Shown here in pieces: positions 29,420 through 39,568 of a DNA stretch of 64,000 nt (positions within the stretch are counted from its first letter, which is position 1; each line of letters begins with the position of its first letter). The notes under the pieces are model-generated. The model worked only from the letters and a program-made list of their open reading frames with translations, was not told where the DNA came from and searched no databases. Both the position numbers and the translations under genes were made by a program. This DNA is from Amycolatopsis decaplanina DSM 44594 (GTDB lineage Bacteria > Actinomycetota > Actinomycetes > Mycobacteriales > Pseudonocardiaceae): NCBI RefSeq assembly GCF_000342005.1, contig NZ_AOHO01000019.1:1-64000 (forward strand), in the 5' to 3' direction.

Positions 29420-30067
29420 CTAGGAGGTGGACCTGCGGCGTTGCGTGGCGTAGACGGCGGCTGCGGTCCGGCGTTCGAAACCGAGCTTGTGCAGCAGGGA
29501 AGACACGTAGTTCTTGACCGTCTTCTCCGCCAGGTAGAGCTTTTCCGCGATCTGGCGGTTCGTCAGCCCGTCGGCGATGTGGTCGAGCACCCGCCGCTCC
29601 TGCGGGCTCAGCTGTTCGTAACGCGGGTCCGGGAGGTCGCTTTCGCCGCGCAGCCGGTTCATCACCGACGCCGTCAGCGTGCTGTCCAGGAGCGATCCGC
29701 CCGCGGCGACCGTGCGGACCGCCTTGACGAGCGCGTCACCGGAGACCTGCTTGAGCATGTACCCGGCCGCGCCCGCCATGATCGCGCCGAACAACGCGTC
29801 GTCGTCCGAATAGGAGGTCAGCATCAGGCAGGCGGGCGGCGGATCGACGGACGCCCGGATCTCCCGGCAGACGCTGACCCCTTCACCGTCCGGCAGCCGG
29901 ACGTCGAGCACCGCGACCTGGGGTTTGACCGCGGGGATCCGCACGTAGGCCTCGGCGGCCGTGGACGCCTCGCCGACCACGGTGAGATCGTCTTCGGCCT
30001 CGAAGACGGTCTTCAGCCCGGTGCGGACGAGTTCGTGATCGTCCAGCAGGAACACCGAAATCGTCAT
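29420..30067 (-). CDS. NarL/DevR-family response regulator
   Basis: A 215-residue response regulator. The receiver domain (1-120) has the acidic pocket LLDDHE, phospho-acceptor Asp55 in VAVLDVRLPDG and LTSY plus GYMLK. A LuxR-type HTH spans about 148-210 (LSPQERRVLDHIADGLTNRQ then IAEKLYLAEKTVKNYVSSLL). It resembles mycobacterial DevR/DosR in the HTH. It overlaps the 3' end of the histidine kinase gene by 4 bp, so the pair is translationally coupled, with the kinase gene first. Confidence 0.92.
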   Translation of the reverse strand: MTISVFLLDDHELVRTGLKTVFEAEDDLTVVGEASTAAEAYVRIPAVKPQVAVLDVRLPDGEGVSVCREIRASVDPPPACLMLTSYSDDDALFGAIMAGAAGYMLKQVSGDALVKAVRTVAAGGSLLDSTLTASVMNRLRGESDLPDPRYEQLSPQERRVLDHIADGLTNRQIAEKLYLAEKTVKNYVSSLLHKLGFERRTAAAVYATQRRRSTS

Positions 30068-31602
30068 CCCACACTCCCCTGTCGGGCCGGCAGCTCCACC
30101 GACCAGTCGAGCCTCGTCCCGCCCTCCGGCCTCGCTTCGACACTGAACGACCCGTTCCAGCGGGCCGCACGTTCGGCGAGGTTCGCCACCCCGCTGCGAC
30201 GACCTGGTTCGGCGGGCATGCCGACGCCGTCGTCCACCACCGAAAGCTTCAGCCGCCGCCCGTCGCGGTCGACCGAGACGTCGACCGAAACCGTCGTCGC
30301 CGCGGCGTGTCTGACCACATTGGACAGTGCCTCGCGCAGGGTCGCGATGAGATCCGAGCGGACCGTGTCCGGCACGGTCGAGTCGAGCGGCCCGTCGAAC
30401 CCGACCCGGGGTTCCGACGCGCAGCCCGCGTCCAGCGCGACGCGCAGCAGCTCCGACCGGAGGCTGCCCTGCGCTTCCGCCGGTTCCTGGAGCGAAAAGA
30501 TGCTGTTGCGGATCTCCCGGATCGTGCGGTCGATCTCGTGCGCGAAACCGGTCACGCGACCGGCGACTGCTGGTTCGCTCGCGAGCTTGCTGAGTCCCTC
30601 CAGGCCGAGCCCGATCGCGAACAGCCGCTGGATCACCAGGTCGTGCAGGTCGCGGGCGATCCGATCGCGGTCCTCGAAGACGGCGAGCCGCTGCCTGTCC
30701 TGCTGCGCGCGGGCGAATTCGACCGCGAGCGCGGCGTGCGCCGCGAAGGTCTCCGCGAGCTGGACGTCGTAGGCGGAGAAAGGGGTCCTGTCGCGGAACT
30801 TCGCCACCAGCAGGACACCTAGTTTCTCCTCGCCGGCGATCAGCGGGACGACGACCGTGGAGTCGAGGTCCTTGATCGCCGCGGGCATGACGGCACCGCG
30901 CTCGCTCTGGTACTCGACGACCTTCTCGCCGTAGTCCCGGACCACGACGGGTTCGCCGGTGGTGAACGCCATCCCGGTCGCGGTGCCCTCGGTCGGCACG
31001 ACGATCCCGGCGAGCCGGTCCGCGTCCGGGCCCGGCGGCTCGACGACCTCGAAGACCAGCTGGCCGTCGCCGCGGGGACGGGCCACCGCGCCCGCGGTGG
31101 CACCGGCGACGACGCGGGCGCGTTCGGCGATCAGGCGGAGGGTCGCGGTCAGATCCTGGTCGGCCAGGAGCGCGCCGGTGACGTGATAGGAGGCTTCGAG
31201 CCAGCGTTCTCGCCGCTGCGCCTGGTCGAACAGCACGGCGTTCTCGATCACGACACCGGCCGCCGCGGTGAGCGCGACGAGCAGGTCGTCCTCGGATTCG
31301 GTGAACTCCTCACCGTCCGGTTTGCGGGCGAGGTACAGCATCCCGAAGATGCGGCCGCGCGTCCGGATGGGCATCACGCGGGATTCGTCCTCGGACGGCG
31401 GCCGTTCCCAGGCGGCACCGAAGCGGATGAACTCCCCCGAATCGGGCACGCTCAACGCGCCGAACGGCGCACCGGTCAGCTCACAGGCGGACTCGACCAT
31501 CCGCCGCAGGACCTCGGAGAGACTGAGGTCGCGGGCGATCCCCGCCACCGCGTCCAGAATCCTGGGTGCCTTGGCGTCACTCGCCGCACTCACGCGCCGC
31601 AC
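30064..31602 (-). CDS. DevS-like GAF-GAF histidine kinase
   Basis: A 512-residue soluble sensor kinase. The order is a first GAF (about 18-130), a second GAF (about 150-305), HisKA_3 with RIARDLHDLVIQRLFAIGLG (His320), and a HATPase_c with REALSNVVRHAA and DDGVGM. It is built like DevS/DosT, but the first GAF is short. Between SVPDSGEFIRFGAAWE and MPIRTRGRIFGMLYL about 50 residues are missing that in DevS carry the proximal haem ligand. Haem-based gas sensing by this GAF is therefore unlikely; the second GAF is full length. The start is GTG 31602, with another GTG three codons later. Confidence 0.88.
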   Translation of the reverse strand: MRRVSAASDAKAPRILDAVAGIARDLSLSEVLRRMVESACELTGAPFGALSVPDSGEFIRFGAAWERPPSEDESRVMPIRTRGRIFGMLYLARKPDGEEFTESEDDLLVALTAAAGVVIENAVLFDQAQRRERWLEASYHVTGALLADQDLTATLRLIAERARVVAGATAGAVARPRGDGQLVFEVVEPPGPDADRLAGIVVPTEGTATGMAFTTGEPVVVRDYGEKVVEYQSERGAVMPAAIKDLDSTVVVPLIAGEEKLGVLLVAKFRDRTPFSAYDVQLAETFAAHAALAVEFARAQQDRQRLAVFEDRDRIARDLHDLVIQRLFAIGLGLEGLSKLASEPAVAGRVTGFAHEIDRTIREIRNSIFSLQEPAEAQGSLRSELLRVALDAGCASEPRVGFDGPLDSTVPDTVRSDLIATLREALSNVVRHAAATTVSVDVSVDRDGRRLKLSVVDDGVGMPAEPGRRSGVANLAERAARWNGSFSVEARPEGGTRLDWSVELPARQGSVG

Positions 31603-31640
31603 TGCGTCACCGTCCCGGAGTAACTCCCCGGGCAGTGGGG

Positions 31641-32120
31641 TCAGGAATGACAGACGCGCCCGGATCGCTCATCTTGTGGGTCGATCACGGACAGTGCTTC
31701 GTTACCGCGAGCGCCGAGGATCCTCCTACCGGTGACCGACTCGATCGGGATCCGAAGATACCGGGAATCCGACCGACCAGTCCAGCAAGCCAGTGGCAAG
31801 GTCGCGAGTTCGGCGATCACGATCGGATCACGCACCTCGGAGGCGCGGCCGACGACGGTGACGTACCAGCCGGTCCCCAGGTCCTTGGCGAACTCGTCTA
31901 CGGCGAACGCCACCACACTGTCGAGTATCCCGGCGAACAACGCGCTCTGTGACGGCGTCCGCACCACGATCGCGCCGTGGTGGAGCGCGAACCGCGCGGG
32001 CTGGATCGCCGGCAAGGCCCGGGAGGTGAACACCACCCGGCCGAGACGCTCGACCGCGAGCAGTGCCAGGCACTGCTCGCGGTCGAGCGTCTCGAGACCC
32101 CAGGAGTCGGACATCGGCAT
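31641..32120 (-). CDS. PNPOx-like flavin/F420-binding split-barrel protein
   Basis: A 159-residue pyridoxamine-5'-phosphate-oxidase-fold protein. The conserved N-terminal helix reads REQCLALLAVERLGRVVFTS, then PAIQPARFALHHGAIVVRTP, and a glycine-rich VVGRASEVRD strand. Homologues in actinobacteria bind FMN, F420 or haem degradation products, and several lie in the DosR dormancy regulon, fitting the adjacent DevR/DevS-like pair. The ATG at 32120 has a second ATG two codons on. The helix coding sequence is a 51-bp perfect palindrome (32043-32093), which is very odd for a coding region. Confidence 0.85.
   Translation of the reverse strand: MPMSDSWGLETLDREQCLALLAVERLGRVVFTSRALPAIQPARFALHHGAIVVRTPSQSALFAGILDSVVAFAVDEFAKDLGTGWYVTVVGRASEVRDPIVIAELATLPLACWTGRSDSRYLRIPIESVTGRRILGARGNEALSVIDPQDERSGRVCHS
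32043..32093. repeat. 51-bp perfect palindrome within a coding sequence
   Basis: The arm GAGACGCTCGACCGCGAGCA...(32043-32067) is repeated exactly inverted in 32069-32093 around a single base. It encodes LETLDREQCLALLAVERLG of the PNPOx-like protein on the minus strand. In mRNA it would form a 25-bp hairpin beginning about 27 nt after the start codon, likely to affect translation. Confidence 0.95.
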
Positions 32121-32221
32121 CCCCGCGTTCTCGTCGTGTACTTCGTCGGGGTCCACGGTCCCCGGCCTACCGACTCGCCGGTAGGGCCGATGGACCCGGC
32201 CCGCGCGGGGGATGCCGGGCG

Positions 32222-32653
32222 TCACACCTTGGGCGACAGCAGGACGACGGGGATCTCCCGCTCGGTCTTGGTCTGGTACTGCGCGTAGTTCTTGTAGTGC
32301 GCGGTGATCTTGGGCCACAGGCGGGCACGCAGCTCGGCGTCGGCGACACTCGCGACCATCGGCCGCGCGGTCTCGCCCTTCAGGGTGACCTGGACGTCGG
32401 GGTTGTCGCGGAGGTTGAGAAACCACGCCGGGTGCTGGTCGTCGCCACCGCGGGAGGCGACGATGACGTACGCGTCGCCCTCGCGCAGCGGCGAGGTCAG
32501 CAGCACGGTGCGCGGCCGGCCGGTCTTCCGGCCGATGGTGGTCAGTTCCAGGACGGTCATCCCGGCGACCTGCCAGCCGGCGCGGCCGCCGCTGACCTTC
32601 TGGATGACGCGGTGGACGGCGTTCATGGTCTTCAGGGCGAAATCGGAGGGCAT
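32222..32653 (-). CDS. Deazaflavin (F420)-dependent nitroreductase-family protein
   Basis: A 143-residue Ddn/Rv3547-like split-barrel protein. The family core is LELTTIGRKTGRPRTVLLTS, with VIVASRGGDDQHPAWFLNLR as the F420-contact region and RLWPKITAHYKNYAQYQTKT near the end. It uses reduced F420 to reduce quinones or nitro compounds and is often membrane associated. It starts 10 bp after the TetR gene on the same strand, so the regulator controls both itself and this enzyme. ATG 32653 has AATCGGAGG-like sequence upstream on the coding strand. Confidence 0.9.
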   Translation of the reverse strand: MPSDFALKTMNAVHRVIQKVSGGRAGWQVAGMTVLELTTIGRKTGRPRTVLLTSPLREGDAYVIVASRGGDDQHPAWFLNLRDNPDVQVTLKGETARPMVASVADAELRARLWPKITAHYKNYAQYQTKTEREIPVVLLSPKV

Positions 32654-32663
32654 GCGGAGAAGG

Positions 32664-33446
32664 CTACTCCGCTTTCGCCGCGACTTCGATTCCGTCCAGA
32701 AGGACCGCCAGCGAGAACTCGAAGGCCTCCCTCGCCTCCTGTTCCAGATAGGACACCGTCTCGTCCTCCATCCGGAACGCGTGCTCACCTTCCATCCAGG
32801 TCAGCGTCGGGAAACGTTCGGCGAAGTCCGGCGAGACCTCCTTCAGACGCGTGGATCGCGCGTACCACCACTCGTCGTCGGACTGCCCCGTCACCTTCTC
32901 GGCCAGCCGCGCCTCCGAAGCCGTCCTGGCGGGCTCGCGCACACACGAGTACAGCGCGCTGACCAGCCGCCGCAGCGCCACCGGGCGCAACCCGGTCCGG
33001 CGCAGGATCTTCACCAGCGCCTCCAGGACGACGTACTCGTTCGGCCCGAGCACCGGCCGCGCCTGCGAGACCTGCAGGACCCACGGGTGCCGCAGGTAGA
33101 AGTCCCAGAGATCCTCGGCCCAGCGCGCGGTGTCGGCCCGCCAGCCGCCTCCGTCGTACGAGGCCGGAAGCTCGGCGAGCGCCTTGTCGTACATGAGATC
33201 GACCAGTTCGCTCTTGCTCGGGACATAGGTGTAGAGCGCCATGGCCGTACGGCCGAGCCTGTCCCCGACGGCACGCATCGAGAGACCCGCCATGCCTTCG
33301 GCGTCCGCGATGGTGATGGCGGTTTCGACGATCAGGTCCACCGAAAGCCCCGGTTTGGGACCGGGTCGTTCGGCGTCCGGCGACTCGGTCCGCCACAGCA
33401 GCGTCATCGACCGCCGGGGGTCCCCTTGCGCCGCGTAGACGACCAC
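32664..33446 (-). CDS. TetR-family regulator of the UvrA-like/F420 locus
   Basis: A 260-residue TetR with a C-terminal TetR_C_1-type domain. The HTH is GMAGLSMRAVGDRLGRTAMA then LYTYVPSKSELVDLMYD at about 50-86, the pattern of tetracycline- or drug-type regulators. The start is GTG 33446, with AAGGAG 7 bases upstream. It is divergent from a DrrC-like ABC protein gene (78 bp between starts) and precedes the F420-enzyme gene. The arrangement predicts derepression of resistance and reductive detoxification by one ligand. Confidence 0.9.
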   Translation of the reverse strand: MVVYAAQGDPRRSMTLLWRTESPDAERPGPKPGLSVDLIVETAITIADAEGMAGLSMRAVGDRLGRTAMALYTYVPSKSELVDLMYDKALAELPASYDGGGWRADTARWAEDLWDFYLRHPWVLQVSQARPVLGPNEYVVLEALVKILRRTGLRPVALRRLVSALYSCVREPARTASEARLAEKVTGQSDDEWWYARSTRLKEVSPDFAERFPTLTWMEGEHAFRMEDETVSYLEQEAREAFEFSLAVLLDGIEVAAKAE

Positions 33447-33524
33447 TTGCCAACTCCTTACAGCATAAACTAACCTCTGCTACCCTCACTTTACAGGCTA
33501 AAGAGTTCCAACCAGGGGAGAGCC

Positions 33525-35770
<2,246 letters not shown>

Positions 35771-35792
<22 letters not shown>

Positions 35793-36637
35793 CGAGCCCG
35801 GCGGGCTTCCCGGACGGCCGCGAAGCCCGCCGACCCCAGCACCGCCAAAGCGAGTCCCGAGGTCACCATCTCGATCGGCGAAGCCGCCAGCGGCGAAACC
35901 CCGGCCACCGACTCCAGTCCCACCACCGCGGTCAGCACGGCATAGGCACCGATCGCCATCCACACCAGCCGCACGCGCCGCCGTTCGGTCCAGTCCGCGA
36001 ACCGCAGCAGCCAGGCGAGTCCCGGCAGGATGAGGATCGCGTGCATCGCCACCGCGTGCAGCGGCTTCAGCGCGCCGGCGGTGGTGTACGCGATCCGCGG
36101 GTTCCCGCCCCGCGCCTCGACGACGCCGCTCGCGATCATCGCAGCGCCCGCGCCCAGCGCCACCAGCAGCGCGACGAGCCCGAACCGCACCGCGAGCCGC
36201 ATGCTCGGCGTGGTCTCCCCCTCGCCGCGCATCGCCGCGGCCGTGAACGAGACCGCCGTCAGGATGATGACTCCGCCGCCCGCCGCGAGCGTCGTCGAGA
36301 CCGCGTTGTCGAAGCCGGTCTCGAAGTTGAAGTGCGACGGCACGCCACGCCAGGCCTGCATGCTCACCAGCACCGTCTCGACGACGCTCGCCCCCGTGAA
36401 GACGCCGAGCAGCACGTTCCGCACACGCGGCCGCACCGCGGCGTACGACGTCGCCCAGGCGACGGAAGCCAGCGTCAGCCCGAACGACAGGCCGAACGTG
36501 ACCGCCTTCCGCATCGACAGCGGCCCGGTCCACGAACCGCCCGACGCGACCAGCACGACCGCGTGCACGAGACCGCTGAGGAACAGGAGCGCCCCTGTCA
36601 CGTAGGCGACGCGTTCGATCGTCCGTAACTCCTTCAT
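35771..36637 (-). CDS. Polytopic membrane protein, unknown
   Basis: A 288-residue integral membrane protein with 7-8 hydrophobic segments, for example VAYVTGALLFLSGLVHAVVL and AVTFGLSFGLTLASVAWATS. A conserved-looking loop is HFNFETGFDNAVSTTLAAGG. Polar residues within helices (FETGFDN) hint at a transport or haem/lipid role, but no family is recognised. The ATG at 36637 is chosen over an upstream one at 36661; it follows the AAGGAGTT site. It converges with the UvrA-like gene with a 22-bp overlap. Confidence 0.75.
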
Positions 36638-36774
36638 GCCGAAGAGTGTCTTCCCGGCCAAGACGAAAAGCGTCGGCCTTGAAGCGACATCTCGCGTACG
36701 CCCGCCTACGTACCTGAGAGCCCCTCAGCGAAGACCGCGGTAGAGACCGTCGGTCTGTTAGTCTGGCCGACATC

Positions 36775-37908
36775 ATGCCCCGCATCCTTTTCCGCGTCGT
36801 CACGCTGATCGCCGTTCTCGCCCTCCTGTTCGGCGTACCGTGGTGGACGATCGTCGGATCTCCCGAACTCCCGGCCGCGCTCGAAGTCCTCGGCACGATC
36901 GTGTTCGCAGCCGCGGCGGTCGCCGTGCCCGTGTGCATGGTCCTCGGCCACGGACCGTGGCAGCGCGACCTCGCGGCGAAGATCGGCGACCTCTCCCTCG
37001 GGCTGATCTGGCTGCTGTTCTCCTTGTCCGTACTCGGGAATGTGCTGCGACTCGTGCTCGCCGTGTCCGGAGTGGACAGTGCGGCGGGAATCGTCTCCGG
37101 CGTCGTACTGGTGACCTTCGCGGCGCTGGCGGTGTACGGCATGGCCGAGGCTCGGCGCGTACCGAGGCTCAAGGAACTCGACGTCGTGATCCCCCGCCTC
37201 GGCGCCGGACTCGACGGTCTCCGTTTCGCGATCATCACCGACACCCATTTCGGCCCGCTGAACCGGACGAAGTGGTCGGAGAAGGTCGTCGAGGTGGTGA
37301 ACGAACTCGACGCCGACGTCGTGGCCCACGCGGGTGACCTCGCCGACGGTTCCGTCGCCAAACGCCGGGAGCAGGTCGCACCGCTCGGGAAGGTGCGGGC
37401 GAAGCTCGGCAAGTTCTACATCACGGGCAACCACGAGTACTTCGGCGAGGCGCAGGCCTGGCTCGACCACATGCGCGACCTCGGCTGGGAGCCGCTGCAC
37501 AACCGGCACATGCCGGTCCGCCGGGGTGGGGACACGCTCGTCTTCGCCGGGATCGACGACCCGACCGGCGCCGCCTCCGGCCTGCCCGGCCACGGCCCCG
37601 ACCTGCCCGCCGCGCTCGACGGCGTCGCCGAGAGCACCCCGGTCGTCCTGCTCGCCCACCAGCCGAAGCAGGTCAAGCAGGCCGCCGAGGCCGGCATCGA
37701 TCTCCAGATCTCCGGGCATACGCACGGCGGCCAGATCTGGCCGTTCCATCTCCTGGTCCGGCTCGATCAGCCCGTACTGGCCGGCCTTTCGCGCCACGGC
37801 GAGCGCACGCAGCTCTACACGAGCCGCGGCACCGGCTTCTGGGGGCCGCCGCTGCGCGTCTTCGCGCCGAGCGAGATCACCCTCCTGACCTTGCGAAACG
37901 GCAAGTAG
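36775..37908 (+). CDS. Membrane metallophosphoesterase (YkuE/YaeI-like)
   Basis: A 377-residue protein with four N-terminal membrane helices (about 1-130) and a calcineurin-like phosphoesterase domain (about 150-377). Metal ligands are seen in IITDTHFGPLN, AHAGDLADGS, ITGNHEYFGEA, LLAHQPKQ and ISGHTHGGQIWPFH. Family members such as YkuE act on membrane-associated phosphates or pyrophosphate lipids. The helices face the domain to one side of the membrane. It is divergent from the membrane protein at 35771 with a 137-bp gap and ends before a hairpin terminator. Confidence 0.9.
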   Translation: MPRILFRVVTLIAVLALLFGVPWWTIVGSPELPAALEVLGTIVFAAAAVAVPVCMVLGHGPWQRDLAAKIGDLSLGLIWLLFSLSVLGNVLRLVLAVSGVDSAAGIVSGVVLVTFAALAVYGMAEARRVPRLKELDVVIPRLGAGLDGLRFAIITDTHFGPLNRTKWSEKVVEVVNELDADVVAHAGDLADGSVAKRREQVAPLGKVRAKLGKFYITGNHEYFGEAQAWLDHMRDLGWEPLHNRHMPVRRGGDTLVFAGIDDPTGAASGLPGHGPDLPAALDGVAESTPVVLLAHQPKQVKQAAEAGIDLQISGHTHGGQIWPFHLLVRLDQPVLAGLSRHGERTQLYTSRGTGFWGPPLRVFAPSEITLLTLRNGK

Positions 37909-37915
37909 TCACCTG

Positions 37916-37941
37916 GTTGCGACGCCTCCCGGTGTCGCAAC
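37916..37941 (+). terminator. Hairpin after the phosphoesterase gene
   Basis: GTTGCGAC (37916-37923) and GTCGCAAC (37934-37941) flank a 10-nt loop, 8 bases after the stop codon. The flanking CACCTGGTTGCGA word recurs inverted in the hairpin at 41832-41880, so the two may be related elements. Confidence 0.55.
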
Positions 37942-37950
37942 GGCACTACC

Positions 37951-38005
37951 GACAAATTTTTTTGTCTTGACAACTGTGACTTTCGGAGCGAGAGTTGGGC
38001 CCAAC
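37951..38005 (+). promoter_or_regulatory. Operator-like dyads and promoter of the DUF998 operon
   Basis: GACAAATTTTTTTGTC (37951-37966) is a 6-bp-arm dyad around TTTT, unusually AT-rich here. It is directly followed by a -35 TTGACA (37967-37972), then the perfect 12-bp palindrome GTTGGGCCCAAC (37994-38005). Two unlike dyads around one promoter suggest two regulators or a regulator plus a start-site element. Confidence 0.5.
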
Positions 38006-38031
38006 GCACCCCGCCCCGAAAGGCCGAAACG

Positions 38032-38676
38032 ATGACCATCACCGCCACCCGGACCCACGTCGCACTCCCGGCGCGCGCCCTGCTCGCCTGCGGCGCCGTC
38101 TCGGGTCCGCTGTACTTCCTGACCTCGCTCACCCAGGCCGCCGTCCGCGACGGCTTCGACCTGACGAAGCACCCGGCGAGCATGCTGAGCAACGGCGACG
38201 CGGGCTGGATCCAGGTGACGAACTTCCTGGTCACCGGCATCCTGATGATCGCCGGAGCGATCGGCGTGAGCCGGACGCTCGAGCCGGGAAGAGGCAGCAC
38301 GTGGGGGCCACGGCTGCTGGGCGTCTTCGGCGTCAGCCTGCTCTTCGCCGCGGCCTTCAAGGCCGATCCCGGCAACGGTTTTCCGGTCGGCACCGGCCCG
38401 GCCACCATCAGCACCGCGGGTGTCCTGCACATGGCCGCCGGCTCGGTCGGTTTCCTCTCGCTGATCGTCGCGACCTTCGTGTTCGCGAGCCGCTTCGCCC
38501 GTGAGGGCAGCCGCGGCTGGGCCGTCTACTCCCGCGCCACCGGCATCGCGTTCTTCGCTTCCTTCGCCGGGATCAGCTCCGGCAACGCGAACGCCGTCGT
38601 GATGCTCGCCTTCTGGGCCACCGTGATGCTGGCCTGGGGCTGGGTCACCGCCGTCATCCTCCGCACAACCCGCTAG
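38032..38676 (+). CDS. DUF998 membrane protein
   Basis: A 214-residue protein with six membrane helices that fits the DUF998 family. The N-terminal CGAVSGPLYFLTSLTQA, a loop DGFDLTKHPASMLSNGDAGW and FLVTGILMIAGAIGVSRTL are all typical of the family. Function is unknown; members often sit with hydrolases or regulators. The alpha/beta hydrolase gene starts 23 bp downstream, so the two are one transcript. The gap upstream holds two operator-like dyads. Confidence 0.88.
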   Translation: MTITATRTHVALPARALLACGAVSGPLYFLTSLTQAAVRDGFDLTKHPASMLSNGDAGWIQVTNFLVTGILMIAGAIGVSRTLEPGRGSTWGPRLLGVFGVSLLFAAAFKADPGNGFPVGTGPATISTAGVLHMAAGSVGFLSLIVATFVFASRFAREGSRGWAVYSRATGIAFFASFAGISSGNANAVVMLAFWATVMLAWGWVTAVILRTTR

Positions 38677-38699
38677 ACGAACCCAGGAGAATTCCCGCC

Positions 38700-39497
38700 A
38701 TGAGCACCGTGACCTCGCAAGACGGCACCACCATCGCCTACACCCGCACCGGCTCCGGCCCCGCCGTCATCCTGGTCGACGGCGCGATGTGCCACCGCGA
38801 GTTCGGCCCGGCCAAGCCACTGGCCGCCGAACTGGCCCCGCACTTCACCGTCTACACCTATGACCGCCGCGGCCGCGGCGAAAGCGGCGACACCGAGCCG
38901 TTCTCCGTCGCCCGCGAAGTCGAGGACATCGCGGCGCTGATCAAGGAAGCGGGCGGGACCGCCCACGTCTACGGCATCTCCTCGGGCGCGGCACTCGCCC
39001 TCGAAGCCGCGAAGGCCGGGCTCCCGATCACGAAACTGGCGGTCTACGAATTCCCGCTGGTCGTCGACGACACTCGGCCGCCGGTCCCGGCCGACTACGA
39101 CGAACGGCTGGAGAAGGCCATCGCCGCCGGACGACCCGGCGCCGCGATCAAGACCTTCATGCGGGAAGGCGTCCGGGTCCCGGCCCCGGTCGTCTTCATG
39201 ATGCAGTTCATGCCGGCCTGGCCGAAGCTGAAGAAGGTCGCGCCGACCCTGCGCTACGACGCCGCGTTGTTCGACGGTCTGCACGACGGCACCCCGCTGC
39301 CCGCAGGCCGCTGGGCGAGCGTTTCCGTGCCGACGCTGGTCATGGACGGCGGCAAGAGCCCCGCGTGGATCCGCAACGGGGTCGCCGCGCTGGCGAAGGC
39401 GGTCCCCGGCGCCGAGCACCGCACGATCGAAGGCCAGACGCACATGCTCAAGCCGAAGGCCGTGGCCCCCGTACTGATCGACTACTTCAACGGCTGA
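38700..39497 (+). CDS. Alpha/beta hydrolase
   Basis: A 265-residue hydrolase. The first strand carries VILVDGAMCHREFGP, where the usual HG oxyanion pair is DG. The nucleophile elbow is VYGISSGAALALEAA (Ser near 99), the acid lies in TLVMDGGKSPAW and the His in IEGQTHMLKPKAV. The Asp-for-His and SSG elbow are features of a small esterase subgroup found beside DUF998 genes. No signal peptide. An AGGAGAATTC ribosome site precedes ATG 38700. It is followed by a family B hairpin. Confidence 0.85.
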   Translation: MSTVTSQDGTTIAYTRTGSGPAVILVDGAMCHREFGPAKPLAAELAPHFTVYTYDRRGRGESGDTEPFSVAREVEDIAALIKEAGGTAHVYGISSGAALALEAAKAGLPITKLAVYEFPLVVDDTRPPVPADYDERLEKAIAAGRPGAAIKTFMREGVRVPAPVVFMMQFMPAWPKLKKVAPTLRYDAALFDGLHDGTPLPAGRWASVSVPTLVMDGGKSPAWIRNGVAALAKAVPGAEHRTIEGQTHMLKPKAVAPVLIDYFNG

Positions 39498-39519
39498 CGG
39501 AGCCCTGGGCGCCGCTGCC

Positions 39520-39565
39520 TCGTGAGTGGCTAAGACGGTTAGAACCGTCCTAGCCACTCACGAGC
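39520..39565. repeat. Long hairpin (family B, copy 2)
   Basis: Arms CTCGTGAGTGGCTAAGACGG...(39520-39541) and 39544-39565, 22 bp with one mismatch and a 2-nt loop. The same sequence as 11022-11069 apart from one base. Here it sits between convergent genes and ends 3 bases before the next stop codon, so termination for both is plausible. Confidence 0.85.
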
Positions 39566-39568
39566 CAC

